From Tabrizicola sp. (GTDB taxonomy: Bacteria > Pseudomonadota > Alphaproteobacteria > Rhodobacterales > Rhodobacteraceae): a DNA stretch of 64,000 bases. The stretch spans positions 192,127-256,126 of the forward strand of contig NZ_JALHQD010000001.1 in assembly GCF_022842145.1 (NCBI RefSeq), written 5' to 3'. The notes under the pieces are model-generated. The model saw only the letters and a program-made list of their open reading frames with translations, did no database searches and had not been told where the DNA came from. How positions within the stretch are numbered: position 1 is the first letter of the stretch; each line of letters opens with the position of its first letter. The position numbers and the translations under genes are program-made. This document shows positions 61,066 through 64,000 of the stretch, in pieces.

Positions 61066-62631
61066 ATGCGTCCCGATCACGTCATCATCGGCAGCGGGAT
61101 CAACGCGCTGGTCGCCGGGGCAATGCTTGCCCTGAAAGGCGACCGCGTCCTGCTGCTGGAGCGGGAGGCGGTCCCCGGCGGCTGCCTCAAGACCGAGGAG
61201 ATCACTCTCCCCGGTTTCCGCCATGACGTGATGGCCGCGACCTGGGTTCTGTTCATGACCTCACCGGCGGGGGCCGCGCTTGGCCCCCACCTTGCGCGCC
61301 ACGGCTTCGACTACTGCCACACGCCGCACCCCACGGCGGTCCTGCGCCCGAACGGCGAGGCCCTGGTGCTGACCACCGACCGGGCGAAGAACATCGCCAC
61401 GTTCAACACGCTGTCAGCCGGCGACGGCGACGCGCATGCCCGCGACGCGGGCGGCATTGAAGCCGACGCGCCGTTCCTGTTCGCGTTGCTGGGTGGCTCG
61501 CTCTGGTCCTGGCCCACCGCAAAACTCCTCTGGGGCCAGGTCCGCAAACGCGGGTTGCGGGGCCTCGCCTCGTGGTTCGGCCGCGCCCTCGTTCCTGCGC
61601 GGGGCTGGTTGGAGACGACCTACACCTCGCCCACCGTCCAGGCGCTTTACGCCCCTTGGGTGCTGCACACCGGCCTCACTCCGGAAAGCACCTACTCCGG
61701 CCAGATGGGCAAGGTCATCGCCTTCGCGCTGGAGGCCGCCGGTGCCCCCATCGTCAAGGGCGGATCGGGCGCCGGGGTGGCGGCCTTCAAGGCGCTGATC
61801 GAGGAAAAGGGCGGTGAAATCCGCTGCAACGCCGACGTGGACCGCATCCTTGTGAAGGACGGCCGGGTCCGTGGCGTGGCGCTGGCGGGTGGAGAGGAAA
61901 TCGCCTGCGCTTCCGTCCTCGCCTCTGTCGCGCCGGGCCAGTTGCAGGACCGCCTTCTGCGCGACGTGAACCTGCCCGAGGACAAGGCGGCGGCGAAAAC
62001 GTTCCGCCACGGACGCGGCAACTTCCAGCTGCACTACGCGCTGAACCGGCACCCGGAATGGCTGACCCCCGGCCTCGACGAGGTGGCGCTGATCCATCTG
62101 GCCGACGGCATCGACTCTGTCTCCAAGGCCTCGAACGAGGCCGAACGCGGGATGCTTCCCACCACCCCCACGATCTGCCTCGGCCAGCCGCACCGCCTGG
62201 ACCCCTCGCGTGTGCCTGCGGGCAAAGCGATCCTCTGGCTCCAGATCCCCGACGCACCTCGCCAGGTGAAAGGCGACGCCGCAAGCGAAATCGCCACCGA
62301 CGGCACCTGGTCCGAAGCCACCCGCGAGGCCTTCGCCGACCGGATCGAAGCCATCCTGAAACGCCACATCAAGGACTTCGACACGATCAAGCTCGCCCGC
62401 CGCGCCTACTCGCCTGCGGACCTGGAAAAGATGAACATCAACCTCGTCGGCGGCGACCCCTATGGCGGGCTTTGCACCATCGACCAGTTCTTCATCTTCC
62501 GCCCCTACGCCCATTCGACGAACGGCACCAACTTGGTGCGCGGCTTCCATCACATCGGCGCATCGACCCACCCCGGCCCCGGCCTTGGCGGCGGCTCGGG
62601 CTTCCTTGCGGCGAAAAGGCTGGGCGCATGA
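61066..62631 (+). CDS. Phytoene desaturase-like FAD-dependent oxidoreductase (plus arm)
   Basis: A 521-residue relative of the minus-arm enzyme. The FAD motif is VIIGSGINALVAGAMLALKGDRVLLLERE, followed by PGGCLKTEEITLPGFRHDV and the C-terminal HHIGASTHPGPGLGGGSGFLAAKRLG. Only the general fold and motifs are shared with its paralogue, so the two probably oxidise different intermediates of one pathway. It lies two bases after the cyclase gene and overlaps the marR start (ATGA). Confidence 0.9.
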   Translation: MRPDHVIIGSGINALVAGAMLALKGDRVLLLEREAVPGGCLKTEEITLPGFRHDVMAATWVLFMTSPAGAALGPHLARHGFDYCHTPHPTAVLRPNGEALVLTTDRAKNIATFNTLSAGDGDAHARDAGGIEADAPFLFALLGGSLWSWPTAKLLWGQVRKRGLRGLASWFGRALVPARGWLETTYTSPTVQALYAPWVLHTGLTPESTYSGQMGKVIAFALEAAGAPIVKGGSGAGVAAFKALIEEKGGEIRCNADVDRILVKDGRVRGVALAGGEEIACASVLASVAPGQLQDRLLRDVNLPEDKAAAKTFRHGRGNFQLHYALNRHPEWLTPGLDEVALIHLADGIDSVSKASNEAERGMLPTTPTICLGQPHRLDPSRVPAGKAILWLQIPDAPRQVKGDAASEIATDGTWSEATREAFADRIEAILKRHIKDFDTIKLARRAYSPADLEKMNINLVGGDPYGGLCTIDQFFIFRPYAHSTNGTNLVRGFHHIGASTHPGPGLGGGSGFLAAKRLGA

Positions 62632-63116
62632 CCGACCAGTCCCCTCCGGAGAAGCCGCCCGAAACCCTGCCCCGCCTGGGCGAGATCGGCCTGACCAACT
62701 ACGCGCCCTACCTGATGAACCGCATCATGGGCCGCTACAACGCCAGTTTGCGCGACGAGATGGCGGGCCTGGGCCTGACCACACCGAAGATGCGGGCGCT
62801 GGCCGTCCTTTCGGTCATCGAAGGCCCGCTGATCCGCGAGCTTGCGGTCTACTCCGTGGTCGAACAGTCCACGCTCTCGCGCGCGCTGGACCAGCTGGCC
62901 GCCGACGGGTTGATCCGCCGCGAATCCGACGCCTCGGACAGCCGCGCCACCCGGGTCACCATTACCGAAGCGGGCCGCGCGCATTTCGAAACCCTCTGGC
63001 CCCGCATGGCCGAAGCCCAGGAACGCATGTTCCGCGGCATCCCGGCAAACGAGCGCCGCGCCTTCGTCGGCACGTTGCAAAAGATGCTGACCAACATCCG
63101 CAAGCACGAGATCTGA
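62628..63116 (+). CDS. MarR family transcriptional regulator
   Basis: A 162-residue winged-helix regulator. The MarR core reads MNRIMGRYNASLRDEMAGLGLTTPKMRALAVLSVI, then the recognition helix SVVEQSTLSRALDQLAADGLIRRESDASDSRATRVTITEAG. It is translationally coupled to the upstream FAD gene and four bases away from the following oxidoreductase gene. It probably controls this locus through the AT-rich dyad at 60172-60191, responding to an aromatic or acyl-CoA ligand; that is inference. Confidence 0.93.
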   Translation: MTDQSPPEKPPETLPRLGEIGLTNYAPYLMNRIMGRYNASLRDEMAGLGLTTPKMRALAVLSVIEGPLIRELAVYSVVEQSTLSRALDQLAADGLIRRESDASDSRATRVTITEAGRAHFETLWPRMAEAQERMFRGIPANERRAFVGTLQKMLTNIRKHEI

Positions 63117-63119
63117 GAC

Positions 63120-64000
63120 ATGGCCGAACGTTCCTTCAAGGCCGAAGTCGAACACCTGCGCAAGGGCGCGGGCGATACCTTCACCGGCGAAGGCATCCTT
63201 GCGATCACCAAGGCGCTTCTGGAAAACGGCGTCGGCTACGTTGGCGGCTACCAGGGCGCGCCGATCAGCCACCTGATGGATGTCCTCGCCGATGCCGAAG
63301 ATCTGATGGCCGAGCTTGGCATCCGCTTCGAGGCCAACGCGAACGAGGCGGCGGCGGCGGCGATGCTGGCGGCCTCGGTCCACTACCCGATCCGCGGTGC
63401 GGTGACGTTCAAGGGCTCTGTCGGGGTCAACGTCGCTTCGGACGCCCTTGCGAACCTGGCCTCCAGCGGCGTGAACGGCGGCGCCCTCATCATCGTGGGC
63501 GAGGATTACGGCGAAGGCTCCTCCATCATGCAGGAACGCAGCCACGCCTTCGCGATGAAGTCGCAGTTCTGGCTTCTGGACCCTCGCCCCAACCTGCCCT
63601 GCATCACCCAGGCGGTGAAGGACAGCTTCGAACTTTCCGAGGCGTCGAACACCCCCGTCATGCTGATGGTCCGCATCCGGTCCTGCCATGTCACCGGCAG
63701 CTTCCAGACCCGCGACAACCAGCGCCCGAAACTGTCGGTCAAGGACGCCCTGTCGAACCCGCAGTCCGACTTCGCACGCGTCGTCCTGCCGCCGATGTCC
63801 TTTGCCCACGAACAGGACAAGATCAAGAACCGCTGGCCCGCCGCCGAAAAGTTCATCCGCGAGCGCCAGTTGAACGAGGTCTTCGGCCCGAAGACCGCCC
63901 CCGTCGGTCTCGTCCTGCAGGGCGGCATGTACAACGGAGTCATCCGCGCGCTGCAGCGCTTGGGCCTCGCCGATATCTGGGGCAACAGCCAGGTTCCGCT
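63120..64000 (+). CDS. Indolepyruvate:ferredoxin oxidoreductase-like protein, 3' end cut by window
   Basis: The first 293 residues of a large 2-oxoacid:ferredoxin oxidoreductase. The N-terminal domain reads TFTGEGILAITKALLENGVGYVGGYQGAPISHLMDVL, then EANANEAAAAAMLAASVHYPIRGAVTFKGSVGVNVASDALANLA and IIVGEDYGEGSSIMQERS, which match the TPP/pyrimidine-binding domain of the IorA family. Such enzymes turn aryl pyruvates into aryl-acyl-CoA with reduced ferredoxin. The frame is open to base 64000 without a stop; the TPP and gamma domains must lie beyond. It follows marR by three bases. Confidence 0.88.
   Translation, partial: MAERSFKAEVEHLRKGAGDTFTGEGILAITKALLENGVGYVGGYQGAPISHLMDVLADAEDLMAELGIRFEANANEAAAAAMLAASVHYPIRGAVTFKGSVGVNVASDALANLASSGVNGGALIIVGEDYGEGSSIMQERSHAFAMKSQFWLLDPRPNLPCITQAVKDSFELSEASNTPVMLMVRIRSCHVTGSFQTRDNQRPKLSVKDALSNPQSDFARVVLPPMSFAHEQDKIKNRWPAAEKFIRERQLNEVFGPKTAPVGLVLQGGMYNGVIRALQRLGLADIWGNSQVP

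Overview
The window is a dense, high-GC (roughly two-thirds G+C by eye) bacterial chromosome segment. It most likely comes from an alphaproteobacterium of the Rhodobacterales (Rhodobacter/Paracoccus-like). Three things support this. A GAAC-N7-GAAC element (GTTC-N7-GTTC on the other strand), the alphaproteobacterial LexA site, sits in front of imuB. The gene content is typical of the order: UMF1 transporter, YggT, class III alcohol dehydrogenase, cytochrome c', cobalamin-regulated DUF1636 operon and a short RpoN. Many stop/start overlaps of the ATGA or GTGA type occur. I see no phage, insertion sequence or CRISPR array. Both window ends cut through genes.

Layout. 0-1 kb: 3' part of a thiolase. 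1.1-8.8 kb (minus): penicillin-binding protein 1C and a giant alpha-2-macroglobulin lipid-free periplasmic protein, a classic pair. 8.9-13.9 kb: hybrid histidine kinase, then convergent recQ and yggT. 14.1-17.7 kb (plus): thioesterase-like protein, UMF1 transporter, mepA and a queuosine-precursor transporter. 17.7-18.3 kb: a small transcription unit with an extreme Shine-Dalgarno sequence and a strong terminator, facing a truncated GDPD remnant. 18.5-21.6 kb: arfB, a phosphotransferase, and a DUF47/pit phosphate-uptake pair behind a pho-box-like array. 21.6-23.5 kb (minus): pncB/pncA for NAD salvage. 23.6-27.5 kb: trhO, a luciferase-like monooxygenase, a RidA-family protein and a LysR regulator. 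27.5-31.2 kb (minus): a run from class III alcohol dehydrogenase through a CPBP-like membrane protein, ybaK, a SecD-head-like secreted protein and a NYN/LOTUS protein.

31.2-37.8 kb: tandem I78 inhibitor lipoproteins, cytochrome c', SOS-controlled imuB, rpoN, a hydantoinase A and a tRNA with anticodon CAT. 37.8-42.4 kb: a gluconate/sugar-lactone locus with divergent arms, gnl-gnd-amidohydrolase on minus and gluconate dehydrogenase-gntK on plus. 42.5-48.8 kb: a cobalamin riboswitch followed by DUF1636, a BtuF/C/D-like importer, an embedded flavin amine oxidase and cobQ. 48.9-52.0 kb: a zinc regulon, znuA diverging from zur-znuC-znuB over a Zur-like operator. 53.4-64 kb: a catabolic locus of unknown substrate. 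It comprises a Dpp/Opp-type importer, two phytoene-desaturase-like FAD enzymes, a kynurenine-formamidase-like cyclase, a MarR regulator and the beginning of an indolepyruvate:ferredoxin oxidoreductase.

The least explained parts are the 17.7 kb small ORF/RNA unit, the 53-64 kb catabolic cluster, the amine oxidase inside the B12 operon, the CPBP-like protein with altered catalytic residues, and several families of intergenic palindromes shared between distant sites. All functional assignments come from reading motifs and gene context; no database search was run.
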